64,000 bases of DNA from Nocardia yamanashiensis NBRC 100130 (GTDB lineage: Bacteria > Actinomycetota > Actinomycetes > Mycobacteriales > Mycobacteriaceae). Of this stretch, positions 35,629 through 45,295 are shown one piece after another. Position numbers and translations under genes: made by a program. Under the pieces are notes generated by a model. It did no database searches, was not told the DNA's origin, and saw only the letters and a list, made by a program, of their open reading frames with translations. The DNA lies in the NCBI RefSeq assembly GCF_001613325.1, contig NZ_BDCD01000002.1, positions 62,001-126,000 of the forward strand. The letters are read 5' to 3'. Every line of letters begins with the position of its first letter. Position 1 is the first letter of the stretch.

Positions 35629-36422
35629 TGAGGATGAAGATGTTCCGCTCGCTCGGCGCGATCACGGCCGTGCTCGCGGTGACCGCCGGTCTCGCCGGAT
35701 GCGGTTCCGACGACAAGACGGAGCTGGCCGGCGCCGACCGGAAGATCAGCGGCACCGTCACCGTGTTCGCGGCGGCGTCGCTGACCGAGACGTTCACCAA
35801 GCTGGGCAAGGACTTCGAGGCCGCGCACCCGGGCGTGAAGGTGGTCTACAGCTTCGGCGCGAGCTCCGCGCTGGCCGAGCAGATCAAGCAGGGCGCCCCG
35901 GCGGATGTGTTCGCCTCGGCCGCACCGGCGAACATGCAGCAGGTCGTGGATGCCGGCGCGGTGACCGGACAGCCCGCCACCTTCGTCAGCAATCGGCTGG
36001 AAATCGCAGTGCCCAAGGGCAATCCGGGCCATATCACCGGGCTGGCCGACTTCGGCAGGACCGAACCCAAACTGGCATTGTGCGCCGAGCAGGTGCCGTG
36101 TGGCGCGGCGGCCAAGAAGGTGTTCGAGAGCGCCGGCATCACCCCGCAGCCCGATACCCGCGAGCAGGATGTGAAGGCGGTGCTCACCAAGGTCACCCTC
36201 GGTGAGGTCGACGGCGCGCTGGTGTATCGCACCGATGTGCAGGCGGCCGGTGACAAGGTCGAGGGTATCGACTTCCCCGAATCGGCCAAGGCGGTCAACA
36301 CCTATCCGATCGCCCCGCTGGCCAAGGCCCCCAACTCGGCCGCCGCGACCGCGTACGTCGACTACATCAAGTCCGCCCAGGCGAAGCAGGTCTTCGCGGC
36401 CGCCGGATTCGAAACCCCGTGA
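35628..36422 (+). CDS. modA: Molybdate-binding lipoprotein ModA
   Basis: Extracellular solute-binding lipoprotein of the molybdate ABC importer, ~264 residues. Lipobox VTAGLAGC is followed by the ModA signature TVTVFAAASLTETF, then YSFGASSALAEQI and KGNPGHITGLADF; the YVDYIKSAQAKQVF end is also typical. In-frame ATGs occur at 35628, 35634 and 35640. The first is used because it is coupled to the upstream stop; the last has the better GAGG spacing. Confidence 0.95.
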   Translation: MRMKMFRSLGAITAVLAVTAGLAGCGSDDKTELAGADRKISGTVTVFAAASLTETFTKLGKDFEAAHPGVKVVYSFGASSALAEQIKQGAPADVFASAAPANMQQVVDAGAVTGQPATFVSNRLEIAVPKGNPGHITGLADFGRTEPKLALCAEQVPCGAAAKKVFESAGITPQPDTREQDVKAVLTKVTLGEVDGALVYRTDVQAAGDKVEGIDFPESAKAVNTYPIAPLAKAPNSAAATAYVDYIKSAQAKQVFAAAGFETP

Positions 36423-36453
36423 ACCGCATGCCGATCCACGCCGAGGGCCGCCG

Positions 36454-37278
36454 GTGAGCGGCGCCTCGGCCCGGCGGCGGGCAGCGCGCGGACGACGGCC
36501 GATCGTCCTGGTGCTGCCCGCGGTCTGCGCACTGGCCTTCCTGATCGCCCCGCTGATCGGGCTGCTGGTGCGCGCCCCCTGGCCCACCCTGGGTGAGCGG
36601 CTGTTCAGCCCGGAAGTCGGTCAGGCGCTGCGGCTTTCGCTGCTGTGCGCCAGCCTGGCCACGGTGATCTGCCTGGTGCTGGGAATTCCACTGGCCTGGC
36701 TGCTGGCCCGCGCGGAAGTGCCGGGCCGGGGCTTGATCCGGGCGCTGGTGACGGTGCCGCTGGTACTGCCTCCGGTGGTCGGCGGCGTCGCGCTGCTGCT
36801 CGTGTTCGGCCGCCGGGGCTTGTTCGGCCAGTATCTTTACGACTGGTTCGGTATCTCGCTCCCGTTCACCACCGCCGGCGTGGTCGTCGCGGAAGCCTTT
36901 GTGGCGATGCCGTTCCTGGTGATCTCGGTCGAAGGCGCCCTGCGCGCCGCCGACACCCGCTACGAGGAAGCCGCCGCGACCCTGGGCGCTTCGGCCTGGT
37001 ACACCTTCCGCCGCGTCACCCTGCCTTCGGTGCTGCCGGGCGTGATCGCGGGCGCGGTGCTGTGCTGGGCGCGGGCGCTGGGCGAGTTCGGCGCCACCAT
37101 CACCTTCGCCGGTAATTTCCCCGGCAAGACCACCACCATGCCGCTGGCCGTCTACCTGGCCCTGGAAACCGATCCCGATGCCGCGATCGTGCTCAGCCTG
37201 GTGCTGCTGGTGGTCTCGGTCGGCGTGCTGGTCGCCTTGCGGGAGCGCTGGATTCGGGGATCGCGAGGAGCGCTGTGA
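36454..37278 (+). CDS. modB: Molybdate ABC transporter permease ModB
   Basis: A 274-residue inner-membrane permease with about five to six helices. The EAA-type cytoplasmic loop region reads RYEEAAATLGASAWYTFRR and the ModB hallmark ARALGEFGATITFAGN follows. GTG 36454 has GAGGG 6 nt upstream. Its stop overlaps the modC start as GTGA. It works with ModA and ModC to import molybdate for molybdenum cofactor synthesis. Confidence 0.95.
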   Translation: MSGASARRRAARGRRPIVLVLPAVCALAFLIAPLIGLLVRAPWPTLGERLFSPEVGQALRLSLLCASLATVICLVLGIPLAWLLARAEVPGRGLIRALVTVPLVLPPVVGGVALLLVFGRRGLFGQYLYDWFGISLPFTTAGVVVAEAFVAMPFLVISVEGALRAADTRYEEAAATLGASAWYTFRRVTLPSVLPGVIAGAVLCWARALGEFGATITFAGNFPGKTTTMPLAVYLALETDPDAAIVLSLVLLVVSVGVLVALRERWIRGSRGAL

Positions 37279-38324
37279 CCCTGCAGGCCCGATTGCGCGT
37301 CGACCGTGGGCCTTTCCGCCTCGACGTGGACGTCACCGCCGCACCGGGGGAGGTGGTGGCGCTGCTCGGCCCCAATGGCGCGGGCAAATCCACCGCCCTG
37401 CGCGCCCTGGCCGGGCTGCTCCCGCTCACGGCCGGGCGCATCACCGTGGCGGATCAGGTCTGGGATGCCCCGCCGGAGGTGTTCGTCCCCGCCGAACGCC
37501 GTCAGGTGGGCGTCGTCTTCCAGGATTACCTGCTGTTCCAGCATCTTTCGGCGCTGGAGAACGTGGCCTTCGGCCTGCGCGCCCGGGGCATGCGCCGCGC
37601 CGCCGCCCGCACCCGCGCCGCGACCTGGCTCGATCGCGTCGGCCTCACCGAACACGCGAACCGCGGTCCACGCGCGCTGTCCGGCGGCCAAGCCCAGCGG
37701 GTGGCCTTGGCTCGCGCTCTGGCCACAGACCCCCAGTTGCTACTGCTGGACGAACCGCTGGCCGCGCTCGACGCCAGCACCCGCCTCCAGGTCCGCGCCG
37801 ACCTCGCCCACCATCTGCGCGATTACACCGGCCACACCCTGCTGGTCACCCACGACCCCCTAGACGCCATGGTGCTGGCCGACCGCCTGATCATCCTCGA
37901 ACAGGGCGCGGTGGTGCAGGAGGGCGCACCCGCCGAGGTCGCCCGCCGACCCCGCTCCGAATACGTCGCGAACCTGGTGGGCCTCAACCTGTTTCGCGGC
38001 ACCGCCACCGGAACCAGCGTCGCCGTCGATACCGGCGGCACCCTCACCGCCGCCGATGCGACCTCGGGCGCGGTCTTCCTCGCCTTCCCGCCCACCGCCG
38101 TCAGCCTGCACCCCGAACAACCCTCGGGCAGCCCGCGCAATACCTGGCCCGTCACGGTCACCGGCCTGGAACAGCACGCCAACACCACCCGCGTCCGCCT
38201 CGACGGCGCGCCGCCCGTGCTGGCCGACATCACCCCGGCGGCCGTCGCCGAGCTACGCCTGGAACCCGGCATGCGGCTGTGGGCGGCGGTGAAGGCCACC
38301 GAAATCCACTGTTATCCAGCCTGA
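37275..38324 (+). CDS. modC: Molybdate ABC transporter ATP-binding protein ModC
   Basis: A 349-residue ATPase. Walker A GPNGAGKST, signature LSGGQAQRVALARAL, Walker B LLLLDEPLAALD and switch VTHDPLDAMV are all intact. A C-terminal TOBE-like regulatory region (~residues 235-345) is present, as in other ModC proteins. GTG 37275 overlaps the modB stop by 4 bp. The operon order is regulator-modA-modB-modC. Confidence 0.95.
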   Translation: MTLQARLRVDRGPFRLDVDVTAAPGEVVALLGPNGAGKSTALRALAGLLPLTAGRITVADQVWDAPPEVFVPAERRQVGVVFQDYLLFQHLSALENVAFGLRARGMRRAAARTRAATWLDRVGLTEHANRGPRALSGGQAQRVALARALATDPQLLLLDEPLAALDASTRLQVRADLAHHLRDYTGHTLLVTHDPLDAMVLADRLIILEQGAVVQEGAPAEVARRPRSEYVANLVGLNLFRGTATGTSVAVDTGGTLTAADATSGAVFLAFPPTAVSLHPEQPSGSPRNTWPVTVTGLEQHANTTRVRLDGAPPVLADITPAAVAELRLEPGMRLWAAVKATEIHCYPA

Positions 38325-38341
38325 TTCGGTGATCACCCGGC

Positions 38342-39385
38342 TCAGAGCGTCCCCTCCCGAGCCGCCCGCCACAGATCGACCTCACCGTCGTCATCGAGCA
38401 ACGCATCGATCTCGCTCAGCTCGTCCGCACCGAAATCCAGCCGATCCAGCGCCGCGACGTTCTGCTCGAGCTGCCCGGTCGAGGACGCCCCGATCACCAG
38501 CGACGTCACCCGCGGATCCCGCAACGCCCACGCCAGCGCGAGCTGCGCCAGGGTCTGCCCGCGCCGCTCGGCGACGGCATTCAACTTCCGCAGCCGATCG
38601 AGCATCCGGTCGGTCAGCCATTCGGCCTGGAACGATCCGCCGCGCGCAGCCCGCGAATCGTCCGGCACCCCGTCGAGATACTTCCCGGTCAGCAACCCCT
38701 GCGCCAGCGCGGTGAACCCGATGACCCCGAACCCCTCCGCGGCGGCGGTATCCAGCAGCCCCTCGGTTTCGATCCACCGATTGAGCATCGAATACGACGG
38801 CTGATGGATCAGCAGCGGCGTCCCCAACTCCCGCAGCAGCCCGGCCATCCGCGCCGAATGCTCCGCGTCGTACGAGGAGATCCCGACGTACAGCGCTTTC
38901 CCCTGCCGCACCGCCGTATCCAAGGCCGCCGCGGTCTCCTCCAGCGGCGTCGTCGGATCGAACCGATGCGAATAGAAGATGTCCACGTAATCCAGCCCGA
39001 GCCGCGTCAGCGACTGGTCCAGCGAGGCCAGCACGTACTTCCTGGACCCGCCGCCCTGCCCGTATGGCCCCGGCCACATATCCCACCCGGCCTTGGTGGA
39101 AATGATCAGCTCGTCCCGATACCCGCCCAGATCCTCGCGCAGCAGCCGCCCCGCATTGCGCTCGGCCGAGCCGTACGGCGGCCCGTAATTGTTCGCCAGA
39201 TCGAAATGCGTCACCCCGAGATCGAAAGCGCGCAAAGCGATCTCGCGCTGCGTCGCGTACGGCCGGTCATCCCCGAAGTTGTGCCAGAACCCCAGCGACA
39301 GCACCGGCAGATCCAGTCCGGACCGCCCGCACCGCCGATACCGCATGGTCCCGTCGTACCGCTTCGGTTCGGCTCGATAGCTCAT
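38342..39385 (-). CDS. Aldo/keto reductase, YghZ-like
   Basis: A 347-residue (beta/alpha)8 NADPH reductase. The catalytic tetrad is visible: Asp in HFDLANNY, Tyr in the same segment, Lys in STKAGWDMW and His in FYSHRFDP. The GQGGGSRKY loop and length match the L-glyceraldehyde-3-phosphate reductase (YghZ/Gpr) subgroup, which detoxifies methylglyoxal and similar aldehydes. ATG 39385 is preferred over TTG 39391. Convergent with modC (17-bp gap). Confidence 0.9.
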   Translation of the reverse strand: MSYRAEPKRYDGTMRYRRCGRSGLDLPVLSLGFWHNFGDDRPYATQREIALRAFDLGVTHFDLANNYGPPYGSAERNAGRLLREDLGGYRDELIISTKAGWDMWPGPYGQGGGSRKYVLASLDQSLTRLGLDYVDIFYSHRFDPTTPLEETAAALDTAVRQGKALYVGISSYDAEHSARMAGLLRELGTPLLIHQPSYSMLNRWIETEGLLDTAAAEGFGVIGFTALAQGLLTGKYLDGVPDDSRAARGGSFQAEWLTDRMLDRLRKLNAVAERRGQTLAQLALAWALRDPRVTSLVIGASSTGQLEQNVAALDRLDFGADELSEIDALLDDDGEVDLWRAAREGTL

Positions 39386-39477
39386 GGACAACCAACCTCC
39401 CGCACCTCGGCTCGCGCACCGTTCGTCGCCCCGACTCTAGAACAGCGCCCTTGGCGCGGGCCCCGCCGATCCGGGGT

Positions 39478-39496
39478 TATAGTTGCGCTATGCAAC
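39478..39496 (+). promoter_or_regulatory. Leaderless promoter and operator of the marR gene
   Basis: TATAGT (39478-39483) lies 6 nt before ATG 39490, so the transcript should start at or next to the start codon. The inverted repeat GTTGC-GCTAT-GCAAC (39482-39496) covers the -10 edge and the start codon, a TTGC/GCAA form common for MarR-family autoregulatory sites. Confidence 0.65.
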
Positions 39497-39942
39497 ACCC
39501 ACCCGGGCGGTCGCCGGAGATCGCCGCGGTCCACGACGAGCTGACGCAGATCGTCCGCGAGATCATCGCGGGCCGGCCCGCCGTCGCGGGCATTCCGTCG
39601 TTCACCCAGCAGTCCACGCTGTCGTTCATCGATCGCCATCCCGGCTGCCGCGCCACCGAGATCGCCGAGGCGTTCGGGGTGCACCGCTCGACGGTGTCGC
39701 GGCAATTGCGCGGCTGCGTGGACGCGGGTTGGGTGGCCGCGGGCGAGGGCACGCTGCACGGCGGCTACCCCCTGACCCTGACCGGCGCGGGGCGGCAGGC
39801 CCTGGACGCCGCCACCGGACGTGACCTCACCCAGCTCGCCGAGCGCATGGCCGGCTGGACCTCCCGGGAGATCACCGAATTCGCCCGGGACCTGAAGCGA
39901 TTCCGTCACCTCGACCCGACGACTGGAGCTGACCATGCGTGA
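39490..39942 (+). CDS. MarR-family regulator
   Basis: A 150-residue winged-helix regulator. Residues ~35-105 hold the core: TQQSTLSFIDRHPGCRATEI, then FGVHRSTVSRQLRGCV as recognition helix and a wing ending YPLTLT. It overlaps the acyl-CoA synthetase gene by 8 bp, so both are expressed together. A palindrome at its own start codon suggests autoregulation, possibly relieved by an acyl-CoA or fatty acid. Confidence 0.9.
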   Translation: MQHPPGRSPEIAAVHDELTQIVREIIAGRPAVAGIPSFTQQSTLSFIDRHPGCRATEIAEAFGVHRSTVSRQLRGCVDAGWVAAGEGTLHGGYPLTLTGAGRQALDAATGRDLTQLAERMAGWTSREITEFARDLKRFRHLDPTTGADHA

Positions 39943-41740
39943 ATACACCGCGGTAGACACGTTCACCATCGAGCCGGACGAGACCATCGTCCGCTCGGTG
40001 TTCACCCAGGCGGCGGACGCGCCGGAACGGGTGCTGTTCTCGCGGCCGATCGGCGACCGCTGGGCCGACGTCACCGCGGCGGAGTTCGCGCGGCTGGTAT
40101 CGGATGTCGCGAAAGGGTTGCTCGCCAACGGGATTCAGCCCGGCGATCGCGTGGTGCTGCTGTCGGCGACGCGGTTCGAGTGGACGCTGCTCGACTTCGC
40201 CATCTGGGCGGCGGGCGCGGTCACCGTGCCGGTCTACGATTCCTCCTCGGCCGAGCAGGTGCGGTGGATTCTGGAGGATTCGGGCGCGGCGCTCGCCATC
40301 GTGGAGAAGGCGCGGCAGAAGGAATTGCTCACGGGCGCACCGGAATCGCTGCGCCGGTCGCTGGTCATCGACGATGCCGCCGAGGGCACCTTGATCGCCG
40401 ACGGCGCGCAGGTGGCCGACGAGCTTTTGCAGGAACGCATCGACGGCCTGCGCGCCGACGGCCTGGCCTCGCTGGTCTACACCTCCGGCACCACCGGCCG
40501 CCCCAAGGGCTGCATGCTCACCCACCGCAATTTCCTGTCCGAGGTGCGCGGCATCCTGACCGCCAGCATCGGCGAGGTCGCCCGGCCGGGGCAGCGCATG
40601 CTCACCTTCCTGCCGCTCGCACACGTACTCGCCCGCGCGGTCTCCCTCGCCGCGTTCGAAGGCGGTATGACACAGGCGCACTGGGCCGATTTCAAGACCA
40701 TTACCGGGCAGTTCGCGCGCTTCGCCCCGCACACCATTCTCGGCGTGCCGCGGGTATTCGAGAAGGTGCGCGACGGCGCGGACAAGAAGGCGCGCGGGGG
40801 CGGCAAGGTCAAGGGTTCGATCTTCCGGTTCGCCGAGCGCACCGCCATCCGGTGGAGCGAAAACCTCGACCACACAGGGGGATTCGTCCGGCGGCCGAGT
40901 CCGCTGCTGCGCGCGCAGTACGCGCTGTGTGATCGGCTGGTGTACGGGCCGCTGCGCGCCGCGCTCGGCGGGCACTGCGAGTTCGCCATCTCCGGCGGCG
41001 GTGCGCTCGCGCCGCGGCTCGGGCACTTCTTCCGGGGCCTCGGCGTGCCGATCTACGAGGGCTACGGGCTCACCGAATCCACCGCCGCGCACTGCGTCAA
41101 CGTGCCCGGCGCGATCAAGATCGGCTCGGTGGGTAAACCGCTGGGCGGCAACGGCGTTCGCATCGCCGAGGACGGTGAGATCGAGCTGCGCGGCGGCGTG
41201 GTGTTCGCCGGGTACTGGCACAACGACGACGCCACCGCGGCCGCCATGGACGACGGCTGGCTGCGCACCGGCGATATCGGCGAACTGGACGCGGACGGCT
41301 TCCTGTCCATCACCGGCCGCAAGAAGGATCTGCTGGTCACCGCGGGCGGCAAGAACGTCTCGCCCGGCCCGATGGAGGACCGGATCCGTTCGCACACCCT
41401 GATCTCGCAGGCCGTGGTGCTCGGCGACGGCCGCTCCTTCATCACCGCGCTGATCACCATCGATCCGGAGGCGTTCGAGGCGTGGAAGGCCGACCACGGC
41501 GTGCCGGCGAGCGCGACCATCGCCGGAATGCGGGACGATGCCGCGCTGCGGGCCGAGGTGCAGTTGGCCGTCGACGACGCCAACAGCGCTGTCTCGCATG
41601 CCGAATCGATCAAGAAGTTCGTGATCCTCGACCGCGACCTCACCGAGGAATCCGGGGAGCTCACCGCGACCTTGAAGGTCAAGCGGCACATCGTGGCCGA
41701 GCGTTTCGCCGACGCCATCGAGGGCATGTACCGGCACTGA
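39935..41740 (+). CDS. Long-chain acyl-CoA synthetase (FadD15-like)
   Basis: A 601-residue AMP-forming long-chain fatty-acid CoA ligase, of the ~600-residue FadD15/FAA type. Motifs: LVYTSGTTGRPKGCMLTHRN (P-loop), LPLAHVLARAV, EGYGLTESTAAHCVN, LRTGDIGELD and GRKKDLLVTAGGKNVSPG. The C-terminal Lys domain ends with GELTATLKVKRH, where GELT replaces the more usual NGxLTPTxKxKR text, as in other members. It feeds fatty acids into beta-oxidation or complex lipid synthesis. Confidence 0.93.
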   Translation: MREYTAVDTFTIEPDETIVRSVFTQAADAPERVLFSRPIGDRWADVTAAEFARLVSDVAKGLLANGIQPGDRVVLLSATRFEWTLLDFAIWAAGAVTVPVYDSSSAEQVRWILEDSGAALAIVEKARQKELLTGAPESLRRSLVIDDAAEGTLIADGAQVADELLQERIDGLRADGLASLVYTSGTTGRPKGCMLTHRNFLSEVRGILTASIGEVARPGQRMLTFLPLAHVLARAVSLAAFEGGMTQAHWADFKTITGQFARFAPHTILGVPRVFEKVRDGADKKARGGGKVKGSIFRFAERTAIRWSENLDHTGGFVRRPSPLLRAQYALCDRLVYGPLRAALGGHCEFAISGGGALAPRLGHFFRGLGVPIYEGYGLTESTAAHCVNVPGAIKIGSVGKPLGGNGVRIAEDGEIELRGGVVFAGYWHNDDATAAAMDDGWLRTGDIGELDADGFLSITGRKKDLLVTAGGKNVSPGPMEDRIRSHTLISQAVVLGDGRSFITALITIDPEAFEAWKADHGVPASATIAGMRDDAALRAEVQLAVDDANSAVSHAESIKKFVILDRDLTEESGELTATLKVKRHIVAERFADAIEGMYRH

Positions 41741-41805
41741 CGCCCGCAACTGTTTATTGGGCCGGTGATCACCTGCGGGTCATCTGCCGATGCCACGGTG
41801 GTGGG

Positions 41806-42285
41806 GTGCGGATCGAGACAGCGGCCATCCCGGCCGGCCCCTGGCCGGTGCGGTGGTTCCACCGTTTCTGCGAACGGTTGACCGCACTGCTGCCGTTCGG
41901 GCTGTCGCGGATGGTCGCGCCGACCTTCGTGGGCTATCTGCTGTTGAGCGCGTGCACATTCGGGCTGGATCTGGTGCTGCTCACCGCGTTGCACGGCGGG
42001 CTCGGCCTGCCGGTGCCGATCGCGGTGACGGTGGCGTACGTCAGCGCGTTCGCCACCAGCTTCCTGCTGAACCGCACGCTGAACTTCGTCTCGCATGCCG
42101 CGGTGGGCCCGCAGCTGGCGGTGTACGTGCTCGTGGTCGTGATCAATTACGTGGTGTTCATACTGGGCGTGACCAGCGGTTTGGCGGCGCTGGGCCTCGA
42201 CTATCGGCTGGCTCGCATCGCCGCCGGTCTGGGCGAAGGGCTCTATCTCTACGTGTCGATGCGCTGGCTGGTCTTCCGGCGCTGA
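41806..42285 (+). CDS. GtrA-family membrane protein
   Basis: A ~159-residue protein with four transmembrane helices (approx. residues 35-57, 65-85, 98-120, 125-145). Family text includes YLLLSACTFGLDLVLL, FATSFLLNRTLNF and the terminal YVSMRWLVFRR. GtrA proteins take part in moving polyprenyl-linked sugars across the membrane for cell-wall or lipoglycan glycosylation. The start is uncertain; GTG 41806 is the most plausible in frame. Confidence 0.82.
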   Translation: MRIETAAIPAGPWPVRWFHRFCERLTALLPFGLSRMVAPTFVGYLLLSACTFGLDLVLLTALHGGLGLPVPIAVTVAYVSAFATSFLLNRTLNFVSHAAVGPQLAVYVLVVVINYVVFILGVTSGLAALGLDYRLARIAAGLGEGLYLYVSMRWLVFRR

Positions 42286-42333
42286 CGACTCCCCGGCCAC
42301 CGGGACGACGCCCGATGGCGTCAGCGGTGACTA

Positions 42334-42350
42334 CGTCATGGTCGGCGTCA
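42334..42350. promoter_or_regulatory. CGTCA-N7-CGTCA repeat upstream of the hydrolase cluster
   Basis: CGTCA at 42334-42338 and 42346-42350, a 12-bp period in direct orientation; a further CGTCA lies at 42319-42323. The same spaced motif (as TGACG-N7-TGACG) occurs at 48082-48098. Confidence 0.4.
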
Positions 42351-42426
42351 GGTGACAGATGTGGCGGCAGGTCCGTGCGGACGAATGTGGGTACCGCACC
42401 ACCTGCTTCCCCGAAAGGACAACGAC

Positions 42427-43281
42427 ATGGCCGAGATTCGACGTCACGGTATGCGCCGCGCGGGCCGGGCGCTCGCCACCCTCACGGCCGCGGTGGCCGC
42501 CGGCAGCCTCGCGGTCGCCTGCACCGCCAGCAAGACCACCAATGCCGGGCCGACCGAGGACGCACCGCGACCCACCATCGTGCTGGTGCACGGCGCGTTC
42601 GCGGACGGGTCCACCTGGAACGACGTCATCGAGAAACTGCGCAAGGACAAGTATCCGGTGGTCGCGGCGGCCAATCCCTTGCGCGGACCGGCTTCCGACG
42701 CGACCGCGCTGAAGGGGCTGATCAGCCACATCAACGGACCGGTCGTGCTGGTCGGGCACTCCTACGGCGGATCGGTGATCAGCACCGCGGCGGCGGGCAG
42801 CGACCAGGTGAAAGCGCTGGTCTACGTGGCGGCCTTCCTGCCCGCGGTTGGTGAGACCGCGCTGGACCTGACCAACAAGTACCCGGGCTCCACGCTGCCC
42901 GGCACCCTCGACCCGGTGCCGTTCACCAACCCGGACGGCAGCACCGGCACCGACCTGTACATCCAGCAGGCCAAGTTCCGCGACCAATTCGCCGCCGACG
43001 TCCCCGCCGACCAGGCCGCCCTCGCCGCCGCCGCGCAACGCCCGATCCTGCAATCCGCCCTGGCCGAGCCTGCCACCGTCGCCGCCTGGACCGACAAGCC
43101 CAGCTGGGATGTCGTCACCACCCAGGACCTCAATATCCCGGTCGCCGCCCAGCGCTTCATGGCCGAGCGAGCGCACGCCCAGGTCACCGAGGTCGACGCC
43201 TCGCATTCGGTCGCGGTCTCGCATCCCGATCTGGTCGCGAACGTGATCGAGCAGGCCGCCCGCTCCACCGCCGCCCACTGA
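42427..43281 (+). CDS. Exported alpha/beta hydrolase (EstC-like)
   Basis: A 284-residue hydrolase with an export signal (residues ~1-33) ending in a weak lipobox-like SLAVAC, so it may be a lipoprotein. The fold starts at TIVLVHGAFADGSTW; nucleophile Ser lies in LVGHSYGGSV, and the last His in VDASHSVAVSHPD. It resembles small esterases annotated as EstC/plant MES-like. It begins a three-gene set with a VOC protein and a flavin disulfide reductase, AAAGGA precedes ATG 42427, and a repeated CGTCA motif lies upstream. Confidence 0.86.
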   Translation: MAEIRRHGMRRAGRALATLTAAVAAGSLAVACTASKTTNAGPTEDAPRPTIVLVHGAFADGSTWNDVIEKLRKDKYPVVAAANPLRGPASDATALKGLISHINGPVVLVGHSYGGSVISTAAAGSDQVKALVYVAAFLPAVGETALDLTNKYPGSTLPGTLDPVPFTNPDGSTGTDLYIQQAKFRDQFAADVPADQAALAAAAQRPILQSALAEPATVAAWTDKPSWDVVTTQDLNIPVAAQRFMAERAHAQVTEVDASHSVAVSHPDLVANVIEQAARSTAAH

Positions 43282-43314
43282 CCGCTCGCGAAATACCTTG
43301 GAGGAGAACACATC

Positions 43315-43761
43315 ATGGATCTGAAACTGGAAGTCGTCGTCCTGCCCGTCGCGGATGTGGACCGCGCCAAAGCCTTCTACACCGAACGTCTCGGATTCCG
43401 TTTGGACGCCGACTTTCCCGTGGACGAGAGCTACCGCGTCGTCCAGGTGACCCCGCCCGGCTCGGCGTGCTCGATCATCTTCGGCACCGGCGTCAGCGCC
43501 GCCGCACCCGGCTCGCTGCAGGGCCTGCACCTGATCGTCACCGATATCGAGCAGACCGTCGCGGAACTGACCGGGCGCGGCGTCACCGTCGACGGCCCGT
43601 TCCGCGACGCCACCGGCGTCTTCCATCACGCCGGCGCCGAAAGCCGGGTGCCCGGCGTCGATCCGCAGCGGCGCAGTTACGGTTCTTTTGCCGCTTTCAC
43701 CGATCCCGATGGCAACGGCTGGTTCCTGCAGGAGATCACCCAGCGCGCACCCGGCCGCTGA
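43315..43761 (+). CDS. VOC-superfamily (glyoxalase-like) protein
   Basis: A 148-residue protein of two beta-alpha-beta-beta-beta units. It starts LEVVVLPVADVDRAKAFYTE and ends FAAFTDPDGNGWFLQEIT, both typical of VOC metalloenzymes or binding proteins. The metal ligands cannot be firmly assigned. GGAGGAG lies just before ATG 43315. The small gap to its neighbours places it in the hydrolase operon; it may modify or sequester the same substrate. Confidence 0.88.
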   Translation: MDLKLEVVVLPVADVDRAKAFYTERLGFRLDADFPVDESYRVVQVTPPGSACSIIFGTGVSAAAPGSLQGLHLIVTDIEQTVAELTGRGVTVDGPFRDATGVFHHAGAESRVPGVDPQRRSYGSFAAFTDPDGNGWFLQEITQRAPGR

Positions 43762-43780
43762 CTCGCGAGAAAGTGAATTC

Positions 43781-45256
43781 ATGTCCGACAACGAAATTCG
43801 TACCTACGACGTCGTGGTGATCGGCGCCGGGCCGGTCGGTGAGAATGTCGCCGACCGGACCCGGGCCGCCGGGCTCAGCACCGTGATCGTCGAATCCGAA
43901 CTGGTCGGCGGCGAATGCTCGTACTGGGCCTGTGAACCCAGCAAGGCGCTGCTGCGCCCGGCGCTGCTCTACCGCGAGGCAGCGCGCTTCCCGGGCGTCG
44001 CGGACGCGGTGACCGGGCCGCTCGACGCGCAGGCGGTGCTGAAACATCGTGACCGCATGGTGGCCGACTGGAACGACCACGATCAGGTCGCCTGGCTGGA
44101 ATCGGTTGACGTCGAGCTCATCCGGGGGCACGGGCGCCTCGACGGCCCGCGCCGGGTGACGGTCGAAACCCCGTCCGGTGAGACGGTGCGCCTGGCCGCC
44201 CGGCACGCGGTGGCGGTGTGCACCGGCACCTCGGCGGTCCTGCCGCCGCTGCCCGGCCTGGACGCGGTGCGCCCGTGGACCAGCCGCGAGGCCACCAGTG
44301 CCCGCGCGGTCCCGGACCGGCTCGCGATCCTGGGAGCGGGTGTGGTCGCCACCGAAATGGCCGCCGCCTGGCAGGCGCTGGGGTCGCGGGTCACGCTCAT
44401 CGCCCGGGGCTCGAGCCTGCTGGGCCGGGTGGAACCCTTCGCCGCCGACCTGGTCGCCGAGCGGCTCCGGGAAGCGGGTGTGGACCTGCGTTTCGGCACC
44501 ACCATCAGCGCCGCCGAACGCGCCGGCGGACCCGATGACGCCGTCCACCTCACCCTCGCCGACGGCACCCGCCTGGTCGCCGACGAACTGCTCCTGGCCA
44601 CCGGACGCGCGCCCCGCACCGCCGACCTCGGCCTGGAGACCATCGGCCTGCACCCGGGGGAGTGGCTGCCCACCGACGACACCTTCACCGTCCAGGCCGT
44701 CGAAGGCGACTGGCTGTATGCGGTCGGCGACGTGAATCACCGTGCGCTGCTGACCCATCAGGGCAAATACCAGGCCCGTATCGCCGGAGCGGTGATCGCC
44801 GACCGGGCGCGCGGCCTGACCCTCGACACCGCGCGCTGGGGCCGCCACACCGGGACCGCCGACCTCGAGGCCGTGCCGCAAGTGGTGTTCACCGATCCGG
44901 AGATCGCGGCGGTCGGGCTCACCACCGCGGACGCGGCGCGCGCCGGGCGGGCGGTGGACGTGGTCGATTACGAGATCGGCCGGGTCGCCGGTGCGCTGCA
45001 GTACGACCCGGCCTATCGCGGTCGCGCCCGGGTGCTGATCGATCCGGAACGCCGGGTGATCGTCGGCGCCACCTTCGCCGGGCCGGGCGTGGCGGAACTG
45101 CTGCATTCGGCCACGATCGCGATCACCGGCGAGGTGCCGATCGACCGCCTCTGGCATGCGGTGCCGTCGTTCCCGACCATCAGCGAGGTGTGGCTGCGCC
45201 TGCTGGAGACCTATCGCGATCAGGTGGCCGGTCCGGGCGATCGGACGGGGATGTAG
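43781..45256 (+). CDS. FAD-dependent pyridine nucleotide-disulfide oxidoreductase
   Basis: A 491-residue group-I flavin disulfide reductase (lipoamide dehydrogenase/mercuric reductase type). It has the FAD motif [16 protein letters not shown], the redox pair [15 protein letters not shown] (C-x4-C), the NAD motif [16 protein letters not shown] and the C-terminal dimer domain with [13 protein letters not shown], which carries the catalytic His. ATG 43781 is used; the longer frame is inside the VOC gene. Substrate unknown; thiol or quinone reduction is likely. Confidence 0.9.
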   Translation: MSDNEIRTYDVVVIGAGPVGENVADRTRAAGLSTVIVESELVGGECSYWACEPSKALLRPALLYREAARFPGVADAVTGPLDAQAVLKHRDRMVADWNDHDQVAWLESVDVELIRGHGRLDGPRRVTVETPSGETVRLAARHAVAVCTGTSAVLPPLPGLDAVRPWTSREATSARAVPDRLAILGAGVVATEMAAAWQALGSRVTLIARGSSLLGRVEPFAADLVAERLREAGVDLRFGTTISAAERAGGPDDAVHLTLADGTRLVADELLLATGRAPRTADLGLETIGLHPGEWLPTDDTFTVQAVEGDWLYAVGDVNHRALLTHQGKYQARIAGAVIADRARGLTLDTARWGRHTGTADLEAVPQVVFTDPEIAAVGLTTADAARAGRAVDVVDYEIGRVAGALQYDPAYRGRARVLIDPERRVIVGATFAGPGVAELLHSATIAITGEVPIDRLWHAVPSFPTISEVWLRLLETYRDQVAGPGDRTGM

Positions 45257-45265
45257 GCTGGACGG

Positions 45266-45295
45266 GTGATCATGGAGGAAGTCGACAGACTGTAG
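45266..45295 (+). CDS. Leader peptide of the ABC-F gene
   Basis: A nine-codon ORF (VIMEEVDRL) with GTG at 45266 and an in-frame ATG at 45272, ending TAG 45293. TAGGCT (45254-45259) lies 6 nt before the GTG, so the message is probably leaderless. Its codons overlap the 5' arm of a long hairpin, the arrangement of drug-sensing leader peptides. Confidence 0.62.
   Translation: MIMEEVDRL

Noticed and set aside
35055..36587. N-terminal 511-residue extension of the DUF3558 lipoprotein frame
   Set aside because: It is antisense to modA and the HTH-TOBE gene; the lipoprotein signal peptide starts cleanly at 35054.
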